Of a stretch of 64,000 nt of DNA, positions 1 to 10,248 are shown in pieces (within the stretch, counting starts at the first letter, position 1; each line of letters begins with the position of its first letter). Origin of the DNA: Paludibacter sp. (GTDB lineage: Bacteria; Bacteroidota; Bacteroidia; Bacteroidales; Paludibacteraceae); contig JAMPAY010000002.1 of assembly GCA_023666945.1 (NCBI GenBank), positions 124,001 to 188,000 on the forward strand. Reading direction: 5' to 3'. A program made the translations under genes and the position numbers. A model generated the notes under the pieces. That model worked only from the letters and a program-made list of their open reading frames with translations, was not told where the DNA came from and ran no database searches.

Positions 1-1099
1 TGATACACGCATAGATGCTGCCTGTAAGAATGAGTGCTATCAGGGCTATCACTGTAATCCAAAACCAGGTACCGAAAGAGGCGCTGCGGTTACCTCCCAA
101 AGGAATATATAGATAGGTCTGCAACCAACGCGATAACGATATGTGCCAACGTTTCCAGAAATTTTGCGGGTTGGGTGCTTTATAGGGTGAATTGAAATTT
201 TGCGGTAGATAGAACCCCATGAGCATGGCTATACCAATGGCAATATCCGTGTAGCCGGAAAAGTCGGCATAAACTTGCAACGAATAGGCAAATAGAGCAA
301 ACAAGTTCTCAAAGCCGGTGAAGAGTAGCGGATTATCAAATACACGGTCAATGAAGTTGACGGCTAAATAATCGGATAATACGATTTTCTTTACAAGTCC
401 GTTAAGAATCCAAAAAACGGCAATACCGAATTGTCGGCGCGATAGAAAAAAAGGTTTGTAGAGTTGTGGGATAAATTCGGATGCGCGTACGATAGGTCCT
501 GCTACCAACTGTGGAAAAAAAGATACATAGAAACCAAAATCCAACAAGTTGCTTACAGGTTTTATTCTCCGATAATAGACATCCGCCGTATAGGAAATAA
601 CTTGGAATATATAGAATGATATGCCCACCGGTAGTATTATCTTGTCTACACTGAAACGTCCTTCTGCCGAAAAACCATTGCCTATCCACGAAAATACATC
701 AAATACGTGTAGTTGCCAACCGAATAAATCGTTTATCATGTTGGTTAAAAAATAGGCGTATTTGAAATAGCAGAGCAGACCTAAGTCAATGATGATGCTA
801 CTGATAAGCCATATTTTGGCACGTATCGGTTTGGCGTGTTGTTGGGCCGATGCTATACGTTTGGCTATTAAAAAGTCGGAACAAGTCACAAACAACAGAA
901 TCAGTACAAACAATCCGCTGGTTTTATAGTAGAAGAACAGACTGACAAAAAATAAGAATGTATTACGCAGCAAGCGTTTTGAATGTACTAAACTGAAAAC
1001 GGCATATACCAATGCAAAGAAAGCCCAAAAGTAAAATTGGGTAAAGAGTAGTGGAGTATCCGGATTGAAAGCGAATATATGTCGAAATAAATCAGTCAC
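1..1099 (-). CDS. MBOAT-family membrane O-acyltransferase (AlgI-like), 3' end outside window
   Basis: Multi-pass membrane protein of the MBOAT/AlgI family, which moves acyl groups (often acetyl) across the membrane to extracellular polysaccharides. The first 366 codons are present. The frame opens at a GTG at 1099; a stop codon lies five codons further upstream and no ATG is available, so GTG is the only sensible start. Visible family signatures are PVGISFYIFQ, FFPQLVAGPI, YADFSGYTDIAIG and FWKRWHISLSRW (from about residue 314, His at about 319), followed by YIPLGGN. The second conserved His of the family is expected in the missing C-terminus. The start overlaps the stop of the upstream SGNH hydrolase gene by 8 bp, which suggests translational coupling. 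The pair probably O-acylates a surface glycan; the substrate is unknown. Confidence 0.93.
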   Translation of the reverse strand, partial: MTDLFRHIFAFNPDTPLLFTQFYFWAFFALVYAVFSLVHSKRLLRNTFLFFVSLFFYYKTSGLFVLILLFVTCSDFLIAKRIASAQQHAKPIRAKIWLISSIIIDLGLLCYFKYAYFLTNMINDLFGWQLHVFDVFSWIGNGFSAEGRFSVDKIILPVGISFYIFQVISYTADVYYRRIKPVSNLLDFGFYVSFFPQLVAGPIVRASEFIPQLYKPFFLSRRQFGIAVFWILNGLVKKIVLSDYLAVNFIDRVFDNPLLFTGFENLFALFAYSLQVYADFSGYTDIAIGIAMLMGFYLPQNFNSPYKAPNPQNFWKRWHISLSRWLQTYLYIPLGGNRSASFGTWFWITVIALIALILTGSIYACI

Positions 1100-2558
1100 G
1101 GTGGTTAGAGGTTATATTCAACGTGTTAGTTGACGATTGCAGTGGTGCTGAGGGTGCTTGTTGTTGCTTGCGCCAACTATAGTAATGATAGCCGGTAAAC
1201 AAGGCATTACTCAGCATATCGCCTATTTCGTTGGCTCCTTTGCGGCTGAAGTGTATGTAGTCGCTGCCTGCCAATCCTGAGCGAACCCATTGTAACATGG
1301 CATTCCTGCCTCCCATCGCATCATACATACTCCAGTAGGCGACACCTTGCTGGGTAACGGCATTGGCCAAACGTTGGTCAAATTCAGGGAGAATAGGATA
1401 GGTTTGCATCTGACCTTGTATACGTGTACTCATATCGCTCGGACCGACAAACAGAATGGCAGTATTGGGCGCTATGTGCTGTAAGTAAGCAATTTGCGCA
1501 ATAAGGCTGGCAATGTATTTGTCGGCACTTTCTGTTGTCTTCATATAGGGCATGTTGTTCCCTCCGTATTGCAGTATTATGAGTCGGGTGGCTGTTTGTT
1601 GAAAATAACTACGGAGTTGTGTTGCGTTTATACCGGTAAAGATAGTGCCGGAGCATCCGCGCATGGGTATGTTGTCTACATTAACTCCCGTAACATTGTC
1701 AAGCATTACGCCGTATATATCACCCTCTCCTTTTAATGTAAGATTCAGTAGGGTGGTGCTGTCGCTTAAGTTAAAGGTGGTTAAGCGTAGTTTGTCTTTC
1801 CCCGGTTGAAGGTTAATGGTTTGCCCTTTGCAGACGACCGTTAGTGGATGGTCTGACGATGTTAGTATTTTTACTTGATTGAAATAGTGGGCACTATACA
1901 TACCTGTCTGTTTGCTGCGAGGACGTATAGACATACTGATAGTGCTATCTATCTGTGCAACTTGCCCCATCGGACCATATAGGTTGCTATCCGAACGGCG
2001 ATACAGTTTGTTGCCGTATATCATATAGCGTTGAGGTTCATACGAAGTACTTTGTCCTATGGTAATCGATTGCACCGATTGATATAAGGGCACAATACCC
2101 ACACCGCCTCCTCCGAATTGTTCTTGCATACGTTGGCGTATGATCGAGGTAATGCGATCTTCTTCTATTTGCGAATCTCCATAATGAACAATGCGTACAG
2201 CGGTGCTGTCGGCTTGCTCTAAAGCCGTATAGAATGTGTCAAAATAGGTAGAGTCACCCATCTTGCTCCCCTCTTTCTGTGGGAAATGCAGACGAGCGGG
2301 ATTTTCTGTGAAAAAACGAATAAACTGCTGCTCTTCTTCTATACGCATTTCTTGGACTCGCAAGGCAATCAGTTCTTCGGGGGATAATTCCGGTTCGGTT
2401 ATAGGGGCTTCTTCTTGCAAAAACGATTGCAGAGTCGGAAAACGCAGTGTGGTTTCGCCTATGCTGATACCGTCTTCGGGATAGATGGCTGACAAACCTG
2501 CTAACAAAGTGATAACCGAAAAAATAAATAGTGTAATGTAATAGGGGGTGGTACGCAT
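1092..2558 (-). CDS. SGNH/GDSL-family hydrolase, membrane-anchored
   Basis: 488-residue protein with an N-terminal hydrophobic anchor or signal (about residues 8-25), a charged stretch, then an SGNH esterase-type domain. Block I is HYGDSQ with the nucleophile Ser129. LQYGGNN (about 330-335) fits block III, and SDYIHFS supplies the Asp433/His436 pair of block V. Family members are esterases or transacylases acting on sugars and lipids. The ATG at 2558 is preferred: it lies 5 bp after the trkH stop and gives a proper hydrophobic N-terminus, while the longer frame would overlap trkH. The gene is coupled to the MBOAT gene downstream (8-bp overlap), a known partnership in polysaccharide O-acetylation. 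That function is inferred from context; the substrate is not visible. Confidence 0.85.
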   Translation of the reverse strand: MRTTPYYITLFIFSVITLLAGLSAIYPEDGISIGETTLRFPTLQSFLQEEAPITEPELSPEELIALRVQEMRIEEEQQFIRFFTENPARLHFPQKEGSKMGDSTYFDTFYTALEQADSTAVRIVHYGDSQIEEDRITSIIRQRMQEQFGGGGVGIVPLYQSVQSITIGQSTSYEPQRYMIYGNKLYRRSDSNLYGPMGQVAQIDSTISMSIRPRSKQTGMYSAHYFNQVKILTSSDHPLTVVCKGQTINLQPGKDKLRLTTFNLSDSTTLLNLTLKGEGDIYGVMLDNVTGVNVDNIPMRGCSGTIFTGINATQLRSYFQQTATRLIILQYGGNNMPYMKTTESADKYIASLIAQIAYLQHIAPNTAILFVGPSDMSTRIQGQMQTYPILPEFDQRLANAVTQQGVAYWSMYDAMGGRNAMLQWVRSGLAGSDYIHFSRKGANEIGDMLSNALFTGYHYYSWRKQQQAPSAPLQSSTNTLNITSNHRD

Positions 2559-2563
2559 GGTGT

Positions 2564-4033
2564 TTATTTTTTCCAAAGGGCGGGGGAGAACAGTAATAAT
2601 ACGGTAAATATCTCTAAACGTCCGATAAGCATTACAAGAGTCATTACCCATTTGCCTATCGTGGGGAAGTCGGCGTAAGTTCCCGAAGGACCAAAACGAC
2701 CGATACTGATACCCACGTTACCGATGGCGGAAACGGTTGTGCCTATCGATTCGTCAAACCCTACACCACAACAGCAAAATATCAATACCGTGGCAATGAT
2801 AATCAGTACATAAAATATCATAAATGCCATAATATTGTTTATGGTTTGTTGGGTTACGGGTTTACCGTTGTATTTTACGGGAATGATGGCATTGGGGTGA
2901 ATACGTCGCTTAAATTCGGCAAATCCATTCTTTATAATGATGGACAAACGAACCCATTTGATGCCTCCCGATGTACTGCCTGCACTGGCACCGGTAAACA
3001 TCAGAAAAAACACTATCACCCACAACACCAAGGGCCATTGCATATAATCGGATGTAGTGAAACCGGTCGAAGTAATGGCTCCTATCACGGTAAACAATCC
3101 GTCACGAAAGGCATGCTCGGCTTCTCCTACCGACCAAGCGGAGCGACTGATATACAAGCCGATGCTTATGATAATGCTAAAGAGTAATACTGCACCTATA
3201 TACCAGCGTGTTTCTTCATCTTTCAGTAAATGATGTGCTTTACCCATCAGTAGATAAATGAGCAAGGCGAAGTTGATACCGGATGTCAACATAAAAAAGG
3301 CTATCGTGTACTGAATGGCTGCCGAGTCATAATAGGCAAGACTGAGGTTCTTTGTCGAGAAACCGCCTGTGGCTATCGTCGAAAACGAATGACATACGGC
3401 GTCAAAAAAGTCCATACCGAACAACCAAAGCAGTAGCAGTTCACTAATCGTTAGAAAAATGTATAATCCCCACATAAGTTTGGCTGTGTCCGAAATGCGC
3501 GGTGAGAGTTTCTCATAGTTTAGTCCTGTAACCTCAGCAGCATATAGTTGCATACCCCCCAATCCGAACATGGGTAAAATGGCAATAGAGAGTACGATAA
3601 TTCCCATACCCCCTAACCATTGGGTCAGACTACGCCAAAAAAGTATACCATGACTGAGCGACTCTACATCAGGAACTACAGTGGCTCCGGTAGTCGTAAA
3701 ACCTGACATCGTCTCGAAAAAGGCATCGGTAAAACTGGGAATCGCACCACTGAGATAGAATGGCAATAACCCAAATATGGAAAATACAATCCATACTAAG
3801 GCTACAATAAGATAACCTTCGCGTGCACCAACATGTTTCTCGGCTCTCCTGCCTATACAAATACCAATCAGACCGAATAGCAGCGTAATACCCGTAGATA
3901 TACCGAAAGTGGTAAAGTCCGATTCATGATAGAACAGACTTACCAATGTGGGCATAAGCATAAAAAAAGCCTCTATTAGGAGCAGGGCTCCCAAGGTTTT
4001 TATCACAAGGCGTGTATTGAATGTGCGTGTCAT
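2564..4033 (-). CDS. trkH: TrkH-family potassium uptake protein
   Basis: 489-residue integral membrane subunit of the Trk potassium uptake system. Four pore-loop repeats carry the selectivity-filter glycines: TTTGAT (113-118), IATGGF (220-225), TSTGFT (321-326) and IGNVGI (437-442). Length matches the family. The gene follows trkA with an 18-bp gap and precedes the SGNH hydrolase gene by 5 bp, so it is co-transcribed. It forms the ion-conducting part while TrkA gates it from the cytoplasm. Confidence 0.95.
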   Translation of the reverse strand: MTRTFNTRLVIKTLGALLLIEAFFMLMPTLVSLFYHESDFTTFGISTGITLLFGLIGICIGRRAEKHVGAREGYLIVALVWIVFSIFGLLPFYLSGAIPSFTDAFFETMSGFTTTGATVVPDVESLSHGILFWRSLTQWLGGMGIIVLSIAILPMFGLGGMQLYAAEVTGLNYEKLSPRISDTAKLMWGLYIFLTISELLLLWLFGMDFFDAVCHSFSTIATGGFSTKNLSLAYYDSAAIQYTIAFFMLTSGINFALLIYLLMGKAHHLLKDEETRWYIGAVLLFSIIISIGLYISRSAWSVGEAEHAFRDGLFTVIGAITSTGFTTSDYMQWPLVLWVIVFFLMFTGASAGSTSGGIKWVRLSIIIKNGFAEFKRRIHPNAIIPVKYNGKPVTQQTINNIMAFMIFYVLIIIATVLIFCCCGVGFDESIGTTVSAIGNVGISIGRFGPSGTYADFPTIGKWVMTLVMLIGRLEIFTVLLLFSPALWKK

Positions 4034-4051
4034 CGAAAATGAGCAATAGGC

Positions 4052-5386
4052 TTATTTGAAATACTTTTCCAATTGGTGTATGGCATGCGACTTGCAGAAT
4101 ACTACCACTTGGTCGTTGGGTATCACTTGTGTTTCTCCGTTTACCAATATAGCCACTCCGTCGCGAACAATGGCTCCTATGTTTATGTCGCGCGGGAGGT
4201 TGGTGTCGCGTATTTTGTGTTTCGTTATTTTGCTGCCTTCCGTGGCTCTGAATTCCACTATCTGTGCATCGGCAGTTGTCAGATTGCGTACATTGAGCAC
4301 TGCCGCATCTAAAAGCATTTGATAGATATAACTGGCGGCAATCGTTTTTTTGTTCAGTACGGTTCCTATGTCCAAACCTTCTGCCATGGGTATATAGTCG
4401 ATGTTTTCTATCTCGGCTATCGTTTTTCTGACGCCTAAACGCTTGGCGGCAAGGCAGGCGAATATGTTGGCTTCGCTGCTTTCCGTCACGGCAACAAAGG
4501 CATCTATATCGCGTATGCCTGCTTCTTTCAAGGCTTCCATATTGCTCCCGTCTTCATTGATGATAAGAGCATTGCCCAATTTCTCCGATAGTTGATAACA
4601 GGTGTCGCGATTGGCTTCTATTATTTTTATGTTCAGGTTATCGGGGAGCGACTGTACCGCTTTTTGGGCAACTCGTGTGCCGCCCACAAACAGTACGTTG
4701 TGTATGTCGCGTTTCTCTTTTCCTGCTTGTTCTCTTACGAAGTCTATATTCTCTTTCGTGCAGACAAAATAAACCAAGTCTCCGGGCAATATTTCATCCG
4801 AACCTTTAGGTATGATAGTGTCCTGCTCTCTTTTGATGGCTACCACACGATAACGTCCGTGATTGAATGTTCCTTCTTGAAACTTATGATTCACAATGGC
4901 GGCATTTTCTCTAACGCGTACCACACACAAGTGCAGTGTGCCTCCTCCCAGTATCAAGTGATAACGCATCCAGTTGGTTTGCAGGGCCTCGCATATTTCA
5001 TTGGCTGCAAGTACTTCAGGATAAATAAGGTGGTTCAAACCGAGGTGTTCAAAGAAACGACGATTTTCCGGCAATAGGTACTCGTAATTATCAATACGAG
5101 CCAATGTCTTTTTTGCTCCCAAACTGTTGGCGATAAGACAAGCAGTCATGTTCACACTTTCCAAGGGAGTAACGGCTATGAATAAATCAACATCCTTTAC
5201 GCCTATTTCTTTCAGATCGTGCAACGATGTGGGAGAGCCTACACGAGTTTGCATATCGTACATGGCTTCCAAATTGCCCAAGCGGTTCGGATTTTCGTCC
5301 ATCAGGCTGATATCCATATTTTCTCGTGTCAGAAGTTTGGCAAGATGAGTACCAACTTCTCCTGCACCTACGATGATAATTCGCAT
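4052..5386 (-). CDS. trkA: TrkA, NAD-binding regulator of the Trk potassium system
   Basis: 444-residue cytoplasmic regulator with two tandem RCK units, each a Rossmann TrkA-N domain followed by a TrkA-C domain. The first unit starts MRIIIVGAGEVG with the GxGxxG dinucleotide loop at residues 7-12 and an acidic residue about 20 positions later (MDEN). The second begins near residue 230 with VLFVGGTRVA. The two-RCK arrangement and length match bacterial TrkA. It lies between dxs (40-bp gap) and trkH (18-bp gap). Confidence 0.95.
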   Translation of the reverse strand: MRIIIVGAGEVGTHLAKLLTRENMDISLMDENPNRLGNLEAMYDMQTRVGSPTSLHDLKEIGVKDVDLFIAVTPLESVNMTACLIANSLGAKKTLARIDNYEYLLPENRRFFEHLGLNHLIYPEVLAANEICEALQTNWMRYHLILGGGTLHLCVVRVRENAAIVNHKFQEGTFNHGRYRVVAIKREQDTIIPKGSDEILPGDLVYFVCTKENIDFVREQAGKEKRDIHNVLFVGGTRVAQKAVQSLPDNLNIKIIEANRDTCYQLSEKLGNALIINEDGSNMEALKEAGIRDIDAFVAVTESSEANIFACLAAKRLGVRKTIAEIENIDYIPMAEGLDIGTVLNKKTIAASYIYQMLLDAAVLNVRNLTTADAQIVEFRATEGSKITKHKIRDTNLPRDINIGAIVRDGVAILVNGETQVIPNDQVVVFCKSHAIHQLEKYFK

Positions 5387-5426
5387 ATCGTTCTCTGCGG
5401 TCTTACCGCTACTTGTTTTTGTCAGT

Positions 5427-7337
5427 TTATTGTTTTTGTTCGTTTAGTTGCTCTCGGATGCGTTGACGTATTCCAGCTGCATCCATACCCAACATATGAT
5501 ATAACTCTTGTGTTGAACCGTGTTCCACAAATTGGTCGTTTACGCCTATGCGGATCAGTTTTGGAGTATAACTTTTGTCGGCAAAATGTTCCAATACACT
5601 GCTTCCCAATCCACCTGCTATTACACCGTCTTCTGCGGTAAAGACAATGTCAAAGTGTAAACCCACATAGTCAAGCAAATCTTTGTCAATGGGCTTGAGC
5701 CAGCGCATATCGTAGTGAGCAACAGGGAGGTCGCTAATAGCATCGGCTACGGTGTTACCTATGGAACCTATACTCAGTACTGCAATACGTGGATGCGCAT
5801 CATGTTCCAATGGCAGAGAGCGTAAACAGCGTGCTTTCCCCGTGGGGAGTTTCTCCCAAGGAGCATGTAGGTCTGTTTGTTCTGGTGCGCGACCGCGCGG
5901 GTAACGTATGGCAAACGGACTCACTGTAAACTGAGCGGTATAGAGCATCTGACGTAGGTCGGTTCCGTCCATGGGAGCACAGATGGTTATGTTCGGTATC
6001 GGACGAAGATAGGCCAGATCAAACAGACCGTGGTGCGTGGCTCCGTCAGCACCTACAATGCCGGCTCTGTCTATGCACAATACCACCGGAAGACAAGGAA
6101 GGGCTGCATCATGAATGATATTGTCATAGGCGCGTTGCATGAACGACGAATAAATGTTGCAGTAGGGCAACATTCCCTCTTTTGCCAAACCGGCAGAGAA
6201 AGTTACTGCATGACCTTCTGCTATACCTACATCAAACACACGCTCAGGCATCTCTTTTTGTAGGATGTTCATACTGCATCCGCTCGGCATGGCAGGGGTT
6301 ATGCCTACAATCTTCGGGTTCGTACGAGCCAGTTCCAACAAAGTCTCGCCAAACACCTCTTGCCAAAGTGGCGGTTGCGCTGTGTGTTGTTTTTCGCAGA
6401 CACGTTCCCCTGTGGCTACGTCAAACTCACCCGGAGCATGCCATATCGTTTGGCATTCTTCAGCGGGTTTATAACCTTTCCCCTTTTGTGTGATGATATG
6501 TAATACGCGAGGTCCTTTGTAGGTCTTTATTTCAGAGAGTATACGCACCAAATCCTTCACATTATGACCATCGGCAGGACCGAAATAGCGCAAGTTTAAC
6601 CCATTGAAGATATTCTTCTGCTGATGGCTCAGCATCGTTTTGATACTGTTGTTGAAACGTTGTACACGTTGTTTCTTCTTGTCGTCAATCAAATGTAGGC
6701 GTTTGGCAAGCAAATAAAGGCGATAACGCATCTTGTTATAGCCTGCCGAGGTTGTTATGTCTAACAGATATTGGGTAAATCCTCCATGTATGGGGTCTAT
6801 CGCCATGTTGTTGTCGTTCAGAATAATCAGCAGGTTGTTTTTGTCCATGCTGGTGTTATTCAGACCCTCAAAAGCCAATCCGCCCGTCATCGCACCATCA
6901 CCTATTATGGCAACCACCTGTCTGTCTGCGTTCAGCAACTGGCTGGCAATCTGTTCTCCCAAGGCGGCAGATATGGAGTTACTCGAATGACCGGCAATAA
7001 AGGCATCATATTCACTTTCCTTGGGTGTGGGAAAGGGGGCCAAACCTTTGAATTGACGATTCGTATGGAAACGGTCACGTCTGCCTGTCAGTATCTTGTG
7101 TGCGTATGCTTGATGACCAACGTCCCAAATCAAACGATCCTCCGGAGTGTCGAATACATAATGAAGTGCTACTGTCAGTTCTATCGTTCCTAACGACGAT
7201 GCCAAATGCCCCGGATTATGACTTAGTTCTTGAATAATAAAATCACGAACCTCTTCACACACACGGGGTAGTTCGTCTACTTGCAGACGTTTCAAGTCAG
7301 AGGGGTAATTGATATGTTGCAGATAGGTATATTCCAT
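5427..7337 (-). CDS. dxs: 1-deoxy-D-xylulose-5-phosphate synthase
   Basis: 636-residue thiamine-diphosphate enzyme that condenses pyruvate and glyceraldehyde-3-phosphate, the first step of the MEP isoprenoid pathway. Visible signatures: [27 protein letters not shown], the ThDP motif GDGAMTGG followed about 27 residues later by NDNNMAI, the central Pyr-binding domain ([11 protein letters not shown]) and the C-terminal transketolase domain (SIGSIGN). I chose the ATG at 7337; an in-frame ATG at 7349 adds four residues and is also possible. Longer starts would run through the promoter at 7365-7396. First gene of the dxs-trkA-trkH-SGNH-MBOAT run. Confidence 0.96.
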   Translation of the reverse strand: MEYTYLQHINYPSDLKRLQVDELPRVCEEVRDFIIQELSHNPGHLASSLGTIELTVALHYVFDTPEDRLIWDVGHQAYAHKILTGRRDRFHTNRQFKGLAPFPTPKESEYDAFIAGHSSNSISAALGEQIASQLLNADRQVVAIIGDGAMTGGLAFEGLNNTSMDKNNLLIILNDNNMAIDPIHGGFTQYLLDITTSAGYNKMRYRLYLLAKRLHLIDDKKKQRVQRFNNSIKTMLSHQQKNIFNGLNLRYFGPADGHNVKDLVRILSEIKTYKGPRVLHIITQKGKGYKPAEECQTIWHAPGEFDVATGERVCEKQHTAQPPLWQEVFGETLLELARTNPKIVGITPAMPSGCSMNILQKEMPERVFDVGIAEGHAVTFSAGLAKEGMLPYCNIYSSFMQRAYDNIIHDAALPCLPVVLCIDRAGIVGADGATHHGLFDLAYLRPIPNITICAPMDGTDLRQMLYTAQFTVSPFAIRYPRGRAPEQTDLHAPWEKLPTGKARCLRSLPLEHDAHPRIAVLSIGSIGNTVADAISDLPVAHYDMRWLKPIDKDLLDYVGLHFDIVFTAEDGVIAGGLGSSVLEHFADKSYTPKLIRIGVNDQFVEHGSTQELYHMLGMDAAGIRQRIREQLNEQKQ

Positions 7338-7364
7338 GTTGATAGACATACTTTTTTCCAATCT

Positions 7365-7396
7365 GCAAAAATACAACAAATAACTTAATTGTACAA
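7365..7396 (-). promoter_or_regulatory. Bacteroidota-type promoter for dxs
   Basis: Minus strand: TTG (7394-7396), 20-bp spacer, then TATTTTTGC (7365-7373). Start expected near 7359, giving a short leader of about 10-20 nt. Confidence 0.7.
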
Positions 7397-7450
7397 CAAA
7401 TAATCCCCCGCCTCTACTTTCCCTATTGTCAACTACGCTGCCTAAATGGT

Positions 7451-7484
7451 CTACTTGCTTGGTCCGATCGGGCCAAGCAAGTAG
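7451..7484 (-). terminator. Hairpin downstream of the 7575-8270 gene
   Basis: Inverted repeat with 15-bp arms (7451-7465 and 7470-7484, one G-U pair) around a GATC loop. It lies about 90 bp past the stop of the upstream gene and about 55 bp before the dxs promoter. No clear U-run, so termination is probable, not certain. Confidence 0.55.
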
Positions 7485-7574
7485 TGAACGCAATGCATGG
7501 TCGTATTAATCATACAATTGATGTGTGTTTAATAATATATATACACAGAAGACCTATGGGGGTAATCTGAAAGC

Positions 7575-8270
7575 CTATTTCTTGCTATATGCTTTCAGTT
7601 CAAACTTGATTTTATATTTGCGTTCGGGGTGGCTGTATGATGTTTCGCTTTTATAATAGGCATAATTATCTCTATGTCCATATCCTTTTATGGTGAAACT
7701 TTTGACCATATTGGACTCAATTTCTATATTCTTCTTGAAGTCTTGATAATCAAGCATGTTATTATTCATGTCATAGTAAATAATACGCCCTGATATAGAC
7801 GTGACGGTAGATGGAGTATTATTTTTTAGTGTGATGGTGGCATCGGAATGAACCCAATCGTGTGTATAGTTAGCCAGCGTTATGGCATTGGCTTGAATGG
7901 CAGGCGTAGATGAACTTGTAGCCGTAGCAGAGGCGGATGTTTGAGTGGATGTTCGAGCCGTTTTGGTAGGTGTGTTTTGTTGGGGACTTGTTGCCGTATT
8001 GTCGGCTGTGTTGTTTTTGAGACCGGAAACCTCTTGCCGTAGGATACTTATTTCATTGCGAAGTTGCTGTATCTCATATAGCAACTCGCTCTCAATGGTA
8101 TTTGGTATAGGTTCTGTTATTTGATTTTCAGTCGTTTCCTGAGTATGATCGGTATGTAAAAACTTATTGACTAACATTATAGAGAGTAGGATAACTACCA
8201 CAATAATTATAATGTTTAGAATCGTAATGTTTCTCTTTCTGCGTTCTTCAGGTTCGTAAATGATACTCAT
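7575..8270 (-). CDS. Membrane-anchored protein of unknown function with coiled coil and beta-rich C-terminal domain
   Basis: 231 residues; I do not recognise the gene with certainty. After a short charged cytoplasmic N-terminus (with RRKR) comes one transmembrane segment (about 17-36), then a short coiled-coil stretch (about 63-85, [20 protein letters not shown]), a Thr/Ser/Ala-rich linker (about 88-125) and a C-terminal domain of about 100 residues rich in beta-strand patterns ([22 protein letters not shown]). That last part resembles small beta-sandwich domains of the FxLYD/DUF3426 kind in secreted proteins; this is by eye only. It has its own promoter (8374-8405) and a hairpin behind it, so it is probably monocistronic. 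No neighbour gives a clue to its job. Confidence 0.7.
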   Translation of the reverse strand: MSIIYEPEERRKRNITILNIIIIVVVILLSIMLVNKFLHTDHTQETTENQITEPIPNTIESELLYEIQQLRNEISILRQEVSGLKNNTADNTATSPQQNTPTKTARTSTQTSASATATSSSTPAIQANAITLANYTHDWVHSDATITLKNNTPSTVTSISGRIIYYDMNNNMLDYQDFKKNIEIESNMVKSFTIKGYGHRDNYAYYKSETSYSHPERKYKIKFELKAYSKK

Positions 8271-8373
8271 AGTAATAATTTCTAAAGGTTAGTATTATGG
8301 TTATAATAGGGTTCATTCTTGTATAAGAATAAGGGTGTATTGTGGTGCATGGTATGTATACCACATTATTTTT

Positions 8374-8405
8374 GCAAAGATACGAAAAAGAGTATAATAT
8401 ACCAA
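8374..8405 (-). promoter_or_regulatory. Promoter for the 7575-8270 gene
   Basis: Minus strand: TTG (8403-8405), 20 bp, TATCTTTGC (8374-8382). Leader of roughly 95 nt to the ATG at 8270. Confidence 0.7.
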
Positions 8406-8458
8406 TACGAATATGCAAAATATCCTAACCGATTGTGGCGTAAATACGTAAACAAAAA

Positions 8459-8494
8459 CAAGAGACACTTCATTTTTAGGGGAAGTGCCTCTTG
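8459..8494 (-). terminator. Intrinsic terminator after the acyl-CoA synthetase gene
   Basis: 13-bp arms with one internal mismatch (8459-8471 and 8482-8494). On the minus strand the hairpin is followed by TGTTTTTGTTT. It sits 28 bp beyond the stop at 8523. Confidence 0.75.
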
Positions 8495-8522
8495 CAAAAT
8501 GTATCTACGCTATAGTTAATCG

Positions 8523-10199
8523 TTATTTATATAAGAAACGGCGGATGCTACGTTTGGGGGTCTTTTCAAATTCTTTTTGTACCAATTCTATTTCCGAAAT
8601 GTGTGCATAGTGTGGCAACTGTTTATTTAGTTTAGGAAGTTGTCCTTGTATAAATTCTTGTAGTGTCTTGTCGCCCAATTCTGTTTTCCCCTCCAATGTA
8701 TAATCAGGAAATACCAATGCTACCAATTTATTATTACGACTTACTACTACCGATTCTATTACTCCTGTCAGATTGTTTATCTTATCTTCCAATTCTTCAG
8801 GGTAAATGTTCTGACCGTTACTGGAGAGTATCATGGCTTTGCTACGCCCTTTTATGAATAGGTTACCGGCTTTGTCCATAGTCCCTAAGTCACCGGTATG
8901 TAGCCAACCTTCTGCATCCAATGCGGCTTGAGTGGCTTCTTCGTTCTTGTAATAGCCCATCATTACATGCTCGCCGCGGAAGAGAATCTCACCGACGGTA
9001 TTTTCCGGATCTTCCGAATCAATGCGCAATTCGCATCGATCTACCACCTTGCCGCAGCAACCTTGCACCTCGTTGTACCAATGGTCGTAGCAAATAAGGG
9101 GACCTGCTTCGGTCATGCCGTACCCTACCACAAAGGGGAATTTTATGCGGCGGAATACTTTTTCCACTTCGGCATTAATGGCAGCCCCGCCTGTAATCAA
9201 CCATATCAGATTACCACCGAAAGCCTGCATCAGTTGTTGGTAAATCTTCTTCTCTACAATCTTGCACAAGATAGGAGTGTTCCATAAAAACTTTACAACG
9301 GGTTTCTCCAATGCAGGGAATATTTTGGCTTTGAATATCTTTTCCAATACCAATGGTACGGTTAGTATCATATAGGGTTTTGTTTCTGCATAGGCACGCA
9401 TCAGAACGGTAGGAGACGGGGTTTTACTTAAAAACCATACATGGCATCCGCCTGCTACTTGGTAAAGAAACTCTATCGTCATGCCGAACATATGTGCCAA
9501 TGGCAACATGCACACTTCACTCCAACCTGCGTGGTTAGGAATCGTTTCTTGCGAATAATGTACATTGGCGGATATGGCACGATACGACAACATTACGCCT
9601 TTAGGTTCACTGGTAGTGCCGGAGGTATAGTTGATAATCATCAACTCCTCCATGTTGTCGGTCGGCAATGCAATGTGTTGTTTGCCAAAACCTTCAGGGT
9701 AGCGGGCTTTAAACAAGGTGTTACGTTGCTCATATGCGGTTTGTTGTTGCTCGCTACGAGCGTATAGCAATTCAAAGTTTTCGGTCGATAGGACCAATTG
9801 TATATGGGGAAGATGGTTGATGTCTATTTTCTTCCATACAGAGTCACCTACAAACAATGCTTTTGCGTCGGAGTGATTTATCAGTTTCTCTATATCAGAA
9901 CCTACAAAAGCATCCATCACAGATACAATCACGCCTCTGTTGGCGGCTATGCTTAAGAACGAAACGGCCCAGTTGGCGCAATTCTTGCTGCATATAACGA
10001 TTTTGTCACCTCTTTCCAAGCCTGCTGCCGAGAGCAGTACTTGCAGACGCATCATTTGCTCTGCCATTTCTCCGTAGGTGTAGTTCTTGTCGCCATCGAA
10101 ATCGGTCAATGCCGGTTCATTCCAGTTTTGAGGAATACGTTCGTTGAAATACTCGAAGAAATGTTTCACGGGCGTAAATTGTTTTTTCTCTGTTGCCAT
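8523..10199 (-). CDS. AMP-binding long-chain acyl-CoA synthetase-type ligase
   Basis: 558-residue ANL-superfamily enzyme that activates a carboxylic (probably fatty) acid as acyl-AMP and transfers it to CoA. Motifs in order: P-loop-like NYTSGTTSEPKG (190-201), GYGMTEAGPLICYD, the hinge region GWLHTGDLGTMDKAGNLFIKGR, and a C-terminal lysine in KTPKRSIRR near residue 549, the expected adenylation lysine. Length and motifs fit the FadD/long-chain synthetase group; the natural substrate cannot be read from sequence. It follows the nitroreductase gene? No: on the minus strand this gene lies upstream of nothing but its terminator, and its start is 49 bp from the nitroreductase stop (10249), so the two are probably co-transcribed from the nitroreductase promoter. 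Confidence 0.9.
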   Translation of the reverse strand: MATEKKQFTPVKHFFEYFNERIPQNWNEPALTDFDGDKNYTYGEMAEQMMRLQVLLSAAGLERGDKIVICSKNCANWAVSFLSIAANRGVIVSVMDAFVGSDIEKLINHSDAKALFVGDSVWKKIDINHLPHIQLVLSTENFELLYARSEQQQTAYEQRNTLFKARYPEGFGKQHIALPTDNMEELMIINYTSGTTSEPKGVMLSYRAISANVHYSQETIPNHAGWSEVCMLPLAHMFGMTIEFLYQVAGGCHVWFLSKTPSPTVLMRAYAETKPYMILTVPLVLEKIFKAKIFPALEKPVVKFLWNTPILCKIVEKKIYQQLMQAFGGNLIWLITGGAAINAEVEKVFRRIKFPFVVGYGMTEAGPLICYDHWYNEVQGCCGKVVDRCELRIDSEDPENTVGEILFRGEHVMMGYYKNEEATQAALDAEGWLHTGDLGTMDKAGNLFIKGRSKAMILSSNGQNIYPEELEDKINNLTGVIESVVVSRNNKLVALVFPDYTLEGKTELGDKTLQEFIQGQLPKLNKQLPHYAHISEIELVQKEFEKTPKRSIRRFLYK

Positions 10200-10248
10200 A
10201 ACGGGTCGGTTTTATAGTGGTTATGATGTTGTTTGTGTATTTTGTACA

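Noticed and set aside
402..689. Minus-strand frame inside the MBOAT gene
   Set aside because: Out of frame with a clear MBOAT coding sequence covering the same bases.
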